Assembly (NCBI RefSeq): GCF_900188435.1
Contig: NZ_FYFA01000002.1
Span: forward strand, 1,054,001-1,118,000
DNA length: 64,000 nt
Source of the DNA: Marinobacter sp. es.048
GTDB taxonomy: Bacteria; Pseudomonadota; Gammaproteobacteria; Pseudomonadales; Oleiphilaceae
Direction of reading: 5' to 3'
The notes below the pieces were generated by a model. The model saw nothing but the letters and a program-made list of their open reading frames with translations, was not told the origin of the DNA and did not search any database. Shown piece by piece: positions 1 to 8,056 of this stretch. Made by a program: the position numbers and the translations under genes. Position 1 is the stretch's first letter. Every line of letters begins with the position of its first letter.

Positions 1-783
1 CTGGCTTATCGATATGCGGACTGGGGCATCGTGTGGTGGGTGGAGGACTATGTTTCGCTCACCACCGACCAGAAGCAGCAACTCAACAGAGATATTGAGC
101 AACTGCGGCAATGGCATTGCAGCGCCGAACTGCCGCGCTACCAGGCCTGGCTGGACGAGCTCGAATCTGATGTTTCCAGCAACCCGCCCGATCAGGCCAC
201 CATCGACTATCATCAACAGCAGCTTTTCAGTTTCTTCCCGAGCCTTCTGGAACGGGCAACGCCAGTCGCGGTGAACCTTCTCTCAAGCCTGAGCGACAAG
301 CAGGTTCAGGAGTTAGCGGACAATATGGTCCAGAGCCAGCAGGAAATGGAAGATGAGTTCCTGGCAGATTCCCCGGAAGCAACAGCCGAAGACCGTGCCG
401 AGCGGACAGCAGAGCGGGTTGAGCGTTGGCTGGGTGAGCTGAACAGTGAGCAGCGTGACATCGTACAGCAATGGTCTGCCAATCGTGGCGCCCAGACTGA
501 AATCTGGCTGCAGGGTCGAAGGAACTGGCAGCTGGCCTTGCTGGAGCTATTGGAAAACAGAAACGCGCCGACGTTCGAGGCGGAGCTGGAATACCTGATA
601 CTGAATTCCGACGAGGTGCGGGGTGAGGCCTATAAAGTCATGATGGCAGAAAGTCGCGCTGCCATGTCCTCCCTGATGCACGACTTGATTGTGGCAGGGG
701 ACAGGGAAACACTGGCCCAGCTTCAAGATCGGGCGGTGGAGCTGAACAATGACTTTGAGACTCTGACCTGTTCGCCGGCCTGA
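1..783 (+). CDS. DUF6279-like protein, 5' truncated by window edge
   Basis: The reading frame is open from base 1 (LAYRYADWGIVWWVEDYVSLT...), so the true start and any lipoprotein signal lie outside the window. The visible 260 residues are highly charged and helical, rich in Glu and Gln. The opening YxxxDW...VEDYVSLT pattern followed by DQKQQL resembles DUF6279 proteins, usually predicted lipoproteins of unknown function. GTG at base 31 is an internal codon, not a start. The gene ends in TGA just before a strong hairpin shared with the convergent SDR gene. Family placement is from memory of the motif; the function is unknown. Confidence 0.7.
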   Translation: MAYRYADWGIVWWVEDYVSLTTDQKQQLNRDIEQLRQWHCSAELPRYQAWLDELESDVSSNPPDQATIDYHQQQLFSFFPSLLERATPVAVNLLSSLSDKQVQELADNMVQSQQEMEDEFLADSPEATAEDRAERTAERVERWLGELNSEQRDIVQQWSANRGAQTEIWLQGRRNWQLALLELLENRNAPTFEAELEYLILNSDEVRGEAYKVMMAESRAAMSSLMHDLIVAGDRETLAQLQDRAVELNNDFETLTCSPA

Positions 784-805
784 TAGGCTCGGACATATTG
801 AAGGC

Positions 806-835
806 GGGGTCGGATGAAAGCGTTCATCCGACCCC
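806..835. terminator. Bidirectional hairpin between convergent genes
   Basis: A perfect 13-bp stem (806-818 paired with 823-835) closes an AGCG loop. It lies between the stop of the DUF6279-like gene and the stop of the minus-strand SDR gene. There is no clear T-tract on either side, so it may act as a bidirectional terminator or as a 3'-end stabiliser. Confidence 0.65.
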
Positions 836-844
836 AATGAATAC

Positions 845-1615
845 TCAGACTGTCAGGTAACCACCGTCGGCATTGATGCAGGCGCCCGTGGTATAGCTGG
901 AAGCATCAGAAACCAGATAGAGAACTGTACCGGCCATTTCACCGGGATCCGCCACACGCTTCATGGGGATATGGGCCATAGCCTGCTTCTTGATGGCCTC
1001 GTTAGTGGTCAGAGCGCTGGCAAACTTGGTATCGGTCAGCCCCGGCAACAGTGCGTTCACACGGATTTTCTGCTGACCCAGCTCCATCGCAAAGGATTTG
1101 GTCATGGAAATCACGGCGGCCTTGGTGACTGAGTAAATGCCCTGGTAATGGCCCGGATTGACACCGTTCACGGAAGCCACGTTCACAATGGAGCCACCAC
1201 CGGCTTTCTTCATCATCTGGGCGCCGCGGGCGCACATGAAGAAATAGCCCCGGATATTCACATCCACGGTCTTGTTGAACGCGCCCAGGTCGGTGTCTTC
1301 CACCGGCCCGAAATAAGGGTTGGCAGCAGCATTGTTCACCAGAATATCCAGCTTGCCGTGTGTCTGGTCAATATGCGCCCAGATGCTCTCAATCTGGTCC
1401 ATATCACCTATGTGGCAGGCGTAAGCTTCGGCGCTACCGCCGGCATCCCGGATACTGCTGGCAACGGCTTCGCAACCGTCAATCTTGCGGCTGCTGACAA
1501 TCACGTGGGCGCCATACTCGGCCAGGGTCCGGGCAATGCTCTCGCCGATGCCTCGGCTGGCACCGGTAATCAGGGCAACCTTGCCAGTCAGATCAAACAG
1601 GTTCTTGCTGCTCAT
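845..1615 (-). CDS. SDR-family oxidoreductase (operon distal gene)
   Basis: This 256-residue classical short-chain dehydrogenase/reductase should interconvert an alcohol and a ketone with NAD(P). The Rossmann motif TGASRGIG is at residues 17-24, followed by the NNAAA motif and the catalytic Ser-Tyr-Lys set (Ser in NVASVNG, then YSVTK). The C-terminus ADGGYLTV is typical of 3-oxoacyl reductase-like SDRs. GAGGTG stands just before the ATG. It is the last gene of a five-gene minus-strand operon and begins 17 nt after the phosphatase-fold gene. The substrate cannot be read from sequence; a hydroxyacyl-CoA or related acid is the contextual guess. Confidence 0.88.
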   Translation of the reverse strand: MSSKNLFDLTGKVALITGASRGIGESIARTLAEYGAHVIVSSRKIDGCEAVASSIRDAGGSAEAYACHIGDMDQIESIWAHIDQTHGKLDILVNNAAANPYFGPVEDTDLGAFNKTVDVNIRGYFFMCARGAQMMKKAGGGSIVNVASVNGVNPGHYQGIYSVTKAAVISMTKSFAMELGQQKIRVNALLPGLTDTKFASALTTNEAIKKQAMAHIPMKRVADPGEMAGTVLYLVSDASSYTTGACINADGGYLTV

Positions 1616-1632
1616 TCGTTCACCTCAATTCA

Positions 1633-2322
1633 CTATCGGAATGTCACCAGGGCGGGGTCATCCGCTTCCAGGTGGCTATAGTTGTTAAAAACGGCCAGGC
1701 TGCGCCGGGGGCCGGAATACAGGACTCGCGATAAACTGGTGTTGGCGATCACCTCATTCAGTCCAAGTGCCCTGGCGTCGTCCAGCCCGAGCAGATACTG
1801 GGCAATCACGGAAATCGGTCCACCAGAGGTCGCAACCAGCACGTCGCCGCCATCGGCGTACTCAATCATCTCCTCGAAGGCCGCCAGAACGCGGGCCTTG
1901 AAGTCCGGCCAGCTTTCCTCGTACTCATGGTCGTATTCGCCCGAGGCCCAGCGGTGCACCGCGTGCACGAAGGCCTCCTGGAACGCTTTAGCCGGCTTCG
2001 GGAATGCCTTGAGATCCCGCGCCATCACGGCACGGTCACTCCACTCGGGGCGGTACCGCGCTACCACTGTCGTATGATCAAACTCGTTGAAGCCGGGAAC
2101 CACCTGCATATCGGGCAATTTTGTCCCGTACCCGGTGGCGATGGCCTCGACGGTTTCCCGGTGGCGCTCCAGATCGCCCCCGAATATCGCCGCCGGTTCA
2201 ACTTTGCCTGCCAGCCAGCGACCAAGCACCCTGCCCTGCTCCCAACCGGTTGAAGACAGTTGATCGTAGTTCTCCTTCCCGAAACTGGCCTGGCCGTGGC
2301 GCACCAGATAAATCGTTGCCAT
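1633..2322 (-). CDS. Histidine phosphatase-fold protein with atypical second active-site motif
   Basis: This 229-residue protein is of the phosphoglycerate-mutase/histidine phosphatase superfamily. The phospho-accepting RHG motif is at residues 8-10, with the DLERHRET segment and an acidic NEF motif after it. The position that normally carries the second catalytic His (a V-x-H-G-G type motif) reads VATSGGPIS, so that His is absent. The start codon overlaps the stop of the upstream kinase gene by one base (TAATG), which indicates translational coupling. In an operon with an APH-like kinase it could remove or handle the phosphate the kinase adds, but that is inference. The altered motif makes enzymatic activity uncertain. 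Confidence 0.85.
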   Translation of the reverse strand: MATIYLVRHGQASFGKENYDQLSSTGWEQGRVLGRWLAGKVEPAAIFGGDLERHRETVEAIATGYGTKLPDMQVVPGFNEFDHTTVVARYRPEWSDRAVMARDLKAFPKPAKAFQEAFVHAVHRWASGEYDHEYEESWPDFKARVLAAFEEMIEYADGGDVLVATSGGPISVIAQYLLGLDDARALGLNEVIANTSLSRVLYSGPRRSLAVFNNYSHLEADDPALVTFR

Positions 2323-3386
2323 TACAGGGAGCTCTCCGCAATCAGGCGCTGGCAGCGCTTCTCGAGATAATTGGCGGCATGGCCAAAGGCGGCGAAACGC
2401 TTGTCTTTGGTCTGGCCGTGATAGAACCGGTAATAGATCTGCTGGATGATGACCGCCAGCCGGAACAGGCCATAGATCTCATAAAAATCGAAATTGTCGA
2501 CCTTGAAACCGGACTGCTCCATGTAATACTCCACCACCTCCTGGCGGGTGAGCATGCCCGGACGATGGGTCGGCTGCCGGCGCAGCATCTGGAAAGGGCC
2601 TTCATCATCGGCTTCAATCCAGTAAGCCAGACTGTTGCCCAGATCCATCAGCGGATCGCCGATGGTGGCCATTTCCCAGTCCAGCACGCCGATCACTTCG
2701 AACGGGTTATCCGGGTTCAGCACCACATTGTCGAAGCGAAAATCGTTGTGGATTACCACCTGGGCAATGTCCTCGGGCATCTTGTCATTGAGCCAGCTCA
2801 TGACCTGCTCGAAGTCGCCCACGTCATCGGTGCGGGCCTTGCGGAAGCGGGCACTCCAGCCGCCAATTTGGCGCTGAACGTAGCCCTCGCCCTTGCCCAG
2901 CTTATCCAGGCCGGCTGCTTTGGCATCCACGCGGTGTAGATCCACCAGCTTGTCGATCACGTTCAGGCAAAGCTTGCGGGTATCGGTTTCACTGAGTTCA
3001 AAATCCTTAGGAAAGTCCTGGCGCAGGATGATGCCCTTCAACCGCTCCATAACGTAGAAGTCGCAACCCAGCACGTTATGATCATCGCAGATGGCGATAA
3101 TGTTGGGCACGTAGGGATAGACCGGCTTGAGCGCCCGCATGACCCTGGCCTCACGCAGCATGTCGTGAGCGGACTTGGCGATCTTGCCGAATGGCGGCCG
3201 GCGCAAGACGAAGGACCGGTCACCGTAATCCACCTGGTAGGTCAGGTTTGACGCGCCGCCCGGGTATTGACGAATCTCTGGCTCGCCTTGCAGGTCCGGG
3301 ATCGCCTGTTTCATGAACCGGTCTACCGCGCCGGTGTCCAGCTCCTCGCCTTCCCGGATGTCCACGGCCTGGTCGATCTGGGTCAT
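2322..3386 (-). CDS. APH-like phosphotransferase (ACAD10/11 or LvaA type)
   Basis: This 354-residue kinase is of the aminoglycoside phosphotransferase/choline kinase fold. The Brenner-type catalytic loop HNDFRFDN and the metal-binding VLDWE are both intact. A Gly-rich substitute loop (YPGGASNLTY) lies near residue 45. The branch next to acyl-CoA dehydrogenases corresponds to the kinase domain of ACAD10/ACAD11 and to LvaA of the levulinate pathway, which phosphorylates 4-hydroxyacyl-CoA. GGAGAG precedes the ATG. It is the third gene of the operon after the acyl-CoA dehydrogenase and an SDR. The fold and catalytic residues are clear; the 4-hydroxyacyl-CoA substrate is inferred from context. Confidence 0.85.
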   Translation of the reverse strand: MTQIDQAVDIREGEELDTGAVDRFMKQAIPDLQGEPEIRQYPGGASNLTYQVDYGDRSFVLRRPPFGKIAKSAHDMLREARVMRALKPVYPYVPNIIAICDDHNVLGCDFYVMERLKGIILRQDFPKDFELSETDTRKLCLNVIDKLVDLHRVDAKAAGLDKLGKGEGYVQRQIGGWSARFRKARTDDVGDFEQVMSWLNDKMPEDIAQVVIHNDFRFDNVVLNPDNPFEVIGVLDWEMATIGDPLMDLGNSLAYWIEADDEGPFQMLRRQPTHRPGMLTRQEVVEYYMEQSGFKVDNFDFYEIYGLFRLAVIIQQIYYRFYHGQTKDKRFAAFGHAANYLEKRCQRLIAESSL

Positions 3387-3437
3387 TCAGGGCTCTCCTA
3401 TTGAATCTTCAGTTTAAGACAGTTCGAGACAGCGCCC

Positions 3438-4256
3438 TCAGGCCTTGCTGCCACCCATCTTGCTCATCCAGCGCTTGCTTTCCTGGTGCATCAGCCAGTC
3501 GAACGCCTTGGGTGCATGGCGCTTCAGCATCCACATACGGCGCTCCTTGGCGTGAGGCAATACCCAGAAGCTCTTGTTTTCCACCGACCGGAAAATATCC
3601 TCGGCCACATCCTCGGCGGTTACCGTGGAGCGCTTCATCAGCTTGTTCACGTTCTGCTGAATGCCGGGAATATCAGAACGCATGCTGCTGGTCAGATTGG
3701 TCTGGAAAAATGCCGGGCATACACAGCTCACATGAATACCGGCATCCCGAAGCTCCTGGCTCAGGGTTTCAGACAGGGCAATCACCCCGGCCTTGGTCAC
3801 ATTGTAGCTATCCATCAATGGCGCCAGCATCAGCCCGGCCATGGAAGCCACATTCACGAATGCCCCGGAGCCCTGCTGTTTGAATTGAGGCGTGAACGCC
3901 TTACAGCCGCGAACCACACCCAGCACGTTGATATCGAGAATCCACTCCCAATCCGCCATGGTGGTATCTTCAATCGAACCGGCAGAGGCAACTCCAGCGT
4001 TGTTCACCACCACATCAACGCCACCCCATTTCTTCACGAGATCATCGCGGACCTTTTCGAAATCGGTCAGGCGTCGCACATCGCATTCGACGAAATAGCC
4101 TTCGGCTCCGGCCGCATTAATCTCTTTCTCGACGCCAACACCCTGCTCCGGGTTAATGTCGCCGATGCAAACTTTGGCGCCTTCTTTGGCATAACGCAGT
4201 GCTATGGCGCGGCCAAGTCCGCTTGCGCCTCCGGTTATGAACACTCTCCGAGTCAT
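3438..4256 (-). CDS. SDR-family oxidoreductase (operon second gene)
   Basis: This 272-residue short-chain dehydrogenase has TGGASGLG near the N-terminus, NNAGVAS, a catalytic Ser in NVASMAG and YNVTK. It has a C-terminal extension of about 50 residues rich in Arg, Lys and Trp, of the kind seen in acyl-chain-acting SDRs. The annotated-length frame could begin one codon earlier with TTG, but ATG at 4256 has a GGGGAA ribosome site about 7 nt upstream and is preferred. It follows the acyl-CoA dehydrogenase after a 188-nt gap filled by an inverted-repeat element, and probably works on the same acyl substrate pool. Confidence 0.87.
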   Translation of the reverse strand: MTRRVFITGGASGLGRAIALRYAKEGAKVCIGDINPEQGVGVEKEINAAGAEGYFVECDVRRLTDFEKVRDDLVKKWGGVDVVVNNAGVASAGSIEDTTMADWEWILDINVLGVVRGCKAFTPQFKQQGSGAFVNVASMAGLMLAPLMDSYNVTKAGVIALSETLSQELRDAGIHVSCVCPAFFQTNLTSSMRSDIPGIQQNVNKLMKRSTVTAEDVAEDIFRSVENKSFWVLPHAKERRMWMLKRHAPKAFDWLMHQESKRWMSKMGGSKA

Positions 4257-4315
4257 CAATGCTTCCCCGCTGTTGTCTCGCTCAAAACTGAAGCCAACTC
4301 CGAGGTACCCCGGAG

Positions 4316-4421
4316 TCGGCGGAAGGGTGTTTCTGAAACTGTGCGGAGCCAGGGATGGCGGAGCCCAAGCGTCACATGGATGTGCCGTAAGGAGCGTGTT
4401 TTAGAAACACCCTTCCGCCGA
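4316..4421. repeat. Intergenic element bounded by 24-nt inverted repeats
   Basis: A 19-bp perfect inverted repeat (4316-4334 with 4403-4421) extends inward to 24 positions with one G/T mismatch. It encloses about 57 nt that contain a second small palindrome (CACATGGATGTG) and a repeated GCGGAGCC octamer. The element sits inside the operon between the acyl-CoA dehydrogenase and SDR genes. It has no open reading frame of its own. It looks like a REP- or MITE-like repeat that could fold into a long hairpin in the mRNA. No second copy was noticed in this window. Confidence 0.7.
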
Positions 4422-4444
4422 ATCCAGCCTCCTGATTCAAATTC

Positions 4445-5656
4445 TCAACTTTTATATTTACGCAACTCCAGACGGGCCACCATAGCCCGATGCACTTCAT
4501 CCGGACCATCCGCAAGGCGCAGAACACGAGCATAGGCAAACAGCTGCGTCAGCGGGAAATCGTCGTCGCTGACACCTGCGCCGCCATGAATCTGGATGGC
4601 CTGATCCACAATAGTCTGCAGCATCGACGGAATCACCGCCTTGATCATAGAGACTTCCTGAAGTGCGCCCATGATGCCCTTGGTATCGAGTGCCCAGGCA
4701 CATTTCAGCGTCAGCAGGCGTGCCTGCTCAATAGCCATGCGGGCATTGGCAATAATATCCGGGTTGCCGCCCAGCTTGGCAATCGGGCGCCCGAAGGCCT
4801 CCCGGCTATTGGCCCGCTTGATAAGAATTTCCAGTGTACGCTCCGCCGCACCGATGGCCCGCATACAATGGTGTACGCGACCTGGCCCCAAACGGCCCTG
4901 GGCAATCTCGAACCCACGGCCCGGGCCGGCGATGAATGCGCTCTTGGGCAACCGGACGTTGTCGAACAGCACTTCGCCATGGCCATAAGGCTCATCGTAT
5001 TCACCGAATACCGGCAGCATGCGCTCGATCTTGACGCCCGGCGTGTCCAGCGGTACCAGCACCATGGAATGTCGGCGATGCTTATGGGCGTCCGGATCAG
5101 TAAGCCCCATGAAGATGGCAACCTTGCAATCCGGGTGTCCGATGCCTGTGCTCCACCACTTGCGACCGTTCAGAACCACTTCGTCGCCTTCGACAACAGC
5201 AGTCGCCTCCATATTGGTGGCATCGGAAGAGGCAACCGCCGGCTCGGTCATACAGAAGGCGGAGCGGATCTCGCCGCTAAGCAGCCGCGGCAGCCACTCG
5301 GCTTTCTGTTCCTCAGAGCCGTAGTGAATCAGGACTTCCATATTGCCGGTGTCTGGCGCGTTGCAGTTGAAGATCTCCGGCGCGATGAAGCTGCGTCCGG
5401 TTTCCTCTGCAATCAGGGCGTAATCGGAGTTCAGCAGGCCACAACCGTATTTTTCGTCCGGGAAGAACATGTTCCAGAGGCCCTGGGCTTTAGCTTTTTC
5501 CTTGAGCTCCCGGATGATTGGCAGCACAACCCAGCGGTCATCCCGGGAGGCAAGTTCCTTGTGGTACTGCTCTTCAATGGGAAAGATCTCATCCTTCATG
5601 AACTGCTTCACGCGGTTGAGATAATCCTGGCCTTGCTCGGAAATATTGAAATCCAT
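4445..5656 (-). CDS. Acyl-CoA dehydrogenase, ACAD10/11 or LvaC-like
   Basis: This 403-residue flavin-dependent acyl-CoA dehydrogenase carries the FAD-contact segment FCMTEPAVASSDATN, the KWWSTG strand, the CoA-binding region RANSREAFGRPI and the C-terminal IHGGAGVSDD and RLADGPDEVH motifs. The last contains the acidic residue at the position typical of long-chain and ACAD11-type enzymes. It is the first gene of the minus-strand operon and is divergent from a LysR regulator. Co-occurrence with an APH-like kinase is typical of ACAD10/11 homologues and of LvaC in levulinate catabolism. The dehydrogenase fold is certain; the exact substrate is not. Confidence 0.9.
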   Translation of the reverse strand: MDFNISEQGQDYLNRVKQFMKDEIFPIEEQYHKELASRDDRWVVLPIIRELKEKAKAQGLWNMFFPDEKYGCGLLNSDYALIAEETGRSFIAPEIFNCNAPDTGNMEVLIHYGSEEQKAEWLPRLLSGEIRSAFCMTEPAVASSDATNMEATAVVEGDEVVLNGRKWWSTGIGHPDCKVAIFMGLTDPDAHKHRRHSMVLVPLDTPGVKIERMLPVFGEYDEPYGHGEVLFDNVRLPKSAFIAGPGRGFEIAQGRLGPGRVHHCMRAIGAAERTLEILIKRANSREAFGRPIAKLGGNPDIIANARMAIEQARLLTLKCAWALDTKGIMGALQEVSMIKAVIPSMLQTIVDQAIQIHGGAGVSDDDFPLTQLFAYARVLRLADGPDEVHRAMVARLELRKYKS

Positions 5657-5810
5657 CGCCGTATCCTCGCTGACTTTTGCACGTTGGCGTACACGGAATA
5701 ATCACGTTGAGACCAGTCTAGGGATGACTTAACTATTACGCGACTGAATTATTCTTATCGTTTATTATCAACCAAACTTATTCCAAATTTCTAAAGAATG
5801 GACCCCGCTC
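5657..5810. promoter_or_regulatory. Divergent promoter region of acyl-CoA dehydrogenase operon and lysR
   Basis: This 154-nt AT-rich gap separates the divergent operon and its LysR-type regulator. It contains the palindrome GAATTATTC (5746-5754) and a related GAATAATC at 5696-5703, which could be regulator contact sites. The layout is typical of LysR autoregulation with control of the divergent operon. No precise promoter was assigned. Confidence 0.5.
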
Positions 5811-6704
5811 ATGGCCCTCAACCGCCTGGACCTGAACCTTTTGCACGTGTTTGACACCATCTACCGGGAAGGAAGCCTGACCCGTGCGGCCAGGGCGCTG
5901 CACCTGACACAGCCTGCGGTGAGCCACTCGCTGTCCAGGCTCCGGGACCATTTTGATGACCCACTCTTTACCCGCCAGGGCAATCAGATGGTGCCAACCC
6001 CATTGGCCCGACGCTTCCTCGAGTCCATGCGACCGGGCCTTACCCAGATTCAGGGTGCGGTTAACCAGTTTCACGCCTTTGATCCGGCCACCCAGCGCAA
6101 AACCTATTCGCTTGGGTTGCGGGACATACTCGAATCCACCTTCCTTCCCCGCCTGATGGCGCGTCTGGACGCCTACCCGGAACTGGAAATCGTCAGTCAG
6201 CGGATTGCGCGGCGTGATATGGAGACGCAACTGGCGGCCGGCAAACTGGATTTTGCCGTGGATGTACTGTTGCCCGTGAGTAACCAGACATCCCACGAAC
6301 TCCTGAGGCGCGACCGCCTGGTGGTTCTGGCCCGGGAGGGGCACGCGCTGGCAAAAGAGTCGCTGGATATGGAAGGGTACCTGTCCGCAAAACACGTACT
6401 GGTATCCTCGCGTACCGAAGGACCCGGGATCGAGGACTTTGAGCTATCGCGGCTGGGGGTACAACGGAGTATCCGCTTGAGGTGTCAGCACTATTATGCC
6501 GCCTGCAGAGTGGTGGAAGATACCGATCTGCTGCTGACCATGCCGGAAGCTTACGCCAGGATTATCGCCGAGCGGGCCAACATCCGGATTATGGATCCGC
6601 CGGCGGACCTGCCGTCTATCGACGTGCACCTGTATTGGCACAAGGCTTACGAGCGGGAGCCGGCGCTGATCTGGTTCCGGGAGCAGTTAAAGGCAATCAG
6701 TTGA
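5811..6704 (+). CDS. LysR-family transcriptional regulator
   Basis: This 297-residue regulator has the winged helix-turn-helix at the N-terminus (LNLLHVFDTIYREGSLTRAA, then LHLTQPAVSHSLSRLRD). A LysR substrate-binding domain follows from about residue 90. The NodD/PcpR-like start (NRLDLNLL) is clear. It is divergent from the acyl-CoA dehydrogenase operon, with which it shares a 154-nt promoter region, so it is probably that operon's regulator, responding to a pathway intermediate. The inducer is unknown. Confidence 0.92.
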   Translation: MALNRLDLNLLHVFDTIYREGSLTRAARALHLTQPAVSHSLSRLRDHFDDPLFTRQGNQMVPTPLARRFLESMRPGLTQIQGAVNQFHAFDPATQRKTYSLGLRDILESTFLPRLMARLDAYPELEIVSQRIARRDMETQLAAGKLDFAVDVLLPVSNQTSHELLRRDRLVVLAREGHALAKESLDMEGYLSAKHVLVSSRTEGPGIEDFELSRLGVQRSIRLRCQHYYAACRVVEDTDLLLTMPEAYARIIAERANIRIMDPPADLPSIDVHLYWHKAYEREPALIWFREQLKAIS

Positions 6705-6707
6705 GCC

Positions 6708-7064
6708 TCAGTATGCGCCAACCACCATCAGGAAACCGAAGAATCCGATAGCCGTAATCCCCAGGGAGGCCACTACGATCCCGAGGCCCCACCAGACGGC
6801 GGCGCCATCGGATATCTCCACATCATGGCCCCGGAGGGTTCGGTAAAAAGCCCAGGGGCCGAGGACAAACGCACCGGCCACCGCAAAAACCAGCCCGACG
6901 CTGATACCGGCAAAGGTCCATGTCGCCAGAACCATGGCGCGGTCTTTAACCTGGTCGGTGACGCCATGGTGCTCAAGAAATTTCTTGCAGAAAAACCAGA
7001 TCAAGGCGAAGAGGATGATGACAAAAACCAGTCCGCCGACAATGGTGATCATTCGGTATAGCAA
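6708..7064 (-). CDS. Small membrane protein of unknown function
   Basis: This 118-residue protein has three predicted membrane helices: an N-terminal one (about residues 5-26), a middle one (about 46-75, ending near GPWAFY) and a C-terminal one (about 90-116). The acidic and His-containing loops between them show no recognised motif. The longest frame starts with TTG at 7064, with AGGA about 9 nt upstream; an alternative ATG is at 7052 without a clear ribosome site. It lies just upstream of the lysR stop, convergent with it, and directly downstream of the EAL gene (29-nt gap), so it may be cotranscribed with the latter. The family is not recognised. Confidence 0.65.
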   Translation of the reverse strand: MLYRMITIVGGLVFVIILFALIWFFCKKFLEHHGVTDQVKDRAMVLATWTFAGISVGLVFAVAGAFVLGPWAFYRTLRGHDVEISDGAAVWWGLGIVVASLGITAIGFFGFLMVVGAY

Positions 7065-7093
7065 GGTGTTGTTCCTGTCAGTTTAGAGGCCCG

Positions 7094-7882
7094 TCAGGCC
7101 GGAAACTCGGGCTCCGGAAGGCACTCGAACCCCGGCTTGGCAAACAGATAGCCCTGGTAGAGATTGATCCCCTGGGAGCGCAACCAGAAGTATTCTTCCT
7201 TGGTTTCGACGCCCTCAGCGATGATCTGGCCACCAAGCTGCGTCATCATGGTAATGATGCCGGCAACAACGGCCTGCTTGTTCGGCTCCCGATCAATATC
7301 ACGGATCAATGCCATGTCCAGCTTCAACAGATCGGGCGGGCTGGCCATCATGACGTTATACCGCGAGAAACCGGCGCCGAAATCATCAATGGCGGTGCTG
7401 AACCCCATCTCCTGATACGCCTCGATAATCGACACGAGGTGGTCGACGGATGTAGAGGTCAGCTGTTCGTCCTCAGTAAGCTCGAAAATGATTTTGCGGG
7501 TATCGAAGTTGTAGGTCTTGGCAGCCGCCAGGGTCGTGCGAATACAGTACTCGGCCCTGTACACGGCATTTGGCATAAAGTTAATGCTGAGTAGGGGCTC
7601 CATTTTTAGCCTGGCGGCAAGCTTGACCGCCTTGACCCGACAAACCTGATCGAAAGCGTAGCGATTTTGCTCCGTTACCTTCGAGAGGACACTCATCGCC
7701 CCCTGACCCTCGGTGCCTCGCACCAGCGCCTCGTAGGCGTAAACAGATTTGTTGAGAACGTCAACAATGGGCTGGAACGCGAAGGTAAAGGAAAAATCCA
7801 ACCCCTCTCCACATGCACATTGCTCGCAATGGGATTCATCAAACAGTACGGCGGGTTGGTTCACTTCAACTCCTGACTTCAT
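7094..7882 (-). CDS. Stand-alone EAL-domain cyclic-di-GMP phosphodiesterase
   Basis: This 262-residue EAL protein has no GGDEF or membrane segment. EAL is at 51-53, and the other catalytic positions look intact: Asn in SINFMP, FELTE, IDDFGAGF, LLKLD, AEGVE and the final QGYLFAKP. It should hydrolyse cyclic-di-GMP to pGpG in the cytoplasm. The N-terminal 30 residues carry Cys19, Cys22 and Cys24 (CEQCAC), a possible metal or redox site. The small membrane protein gene follows. It resembles the EAL part of BLUF-EAL proteins, but no BLUF domain is present. Confidence 0.9.
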   Translation of the reverse strand: MKSGVEVNQPAVLFDESHCEQCACGEGLDFSFTFAFQPIVDVLNKSVYAYEALVRGTEGQGAMSVLSKVTEQNRYAFDQVCRVKAVKLAARLKMEPLLSINFMPNAVYRAEYCIRTTLAAAKTYNFDTRKIIFELTEDEQLTSTSVDHLVSIIEAYQEMGFSTAIDDFGAGFSRYNVMMASPPDLLKLDMALIRDIDREPNKQAVVAGIITMMTQLGGQIIAEGVETKEEYFWLRSQGINLYQGYLFAKPGFECLPEPEFPA

Positions 7883-8056
7883 TTCTGGCGGTTTTCTGTG
7901 TCAATAAGAGGTATTTTCAGATCACTATAGCCTTGAACCAAACGCTGGTAAAACCACTTTCTGGTTAAAGCGTGTCAAACGGTGGCATCCCCAGCTCACA
8001 TGACTAAACTGGGGTTTGTCGTTTATACGTGTCTGTCCTCAAAAGGAGTTTCCCGA

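Noticed and set aside
547..837. 96-codon open frame on the minus strand
   Set aside because: Lies wholly over the DUF6279-like gene and the hairpin; no ribosome site or domain.
1148..1681. 177-codon plus-strand open frame over the SDR gene
   Set aside because: Antisense shadow of a clear SDR gene with His- and Ala-rich composition typical of such shadows.
2121..2939. 272-codon plus-strand frame opposite the kinase gene
   Set aside because: Antisense to a kinase with intact catalytic motifs; no domain.
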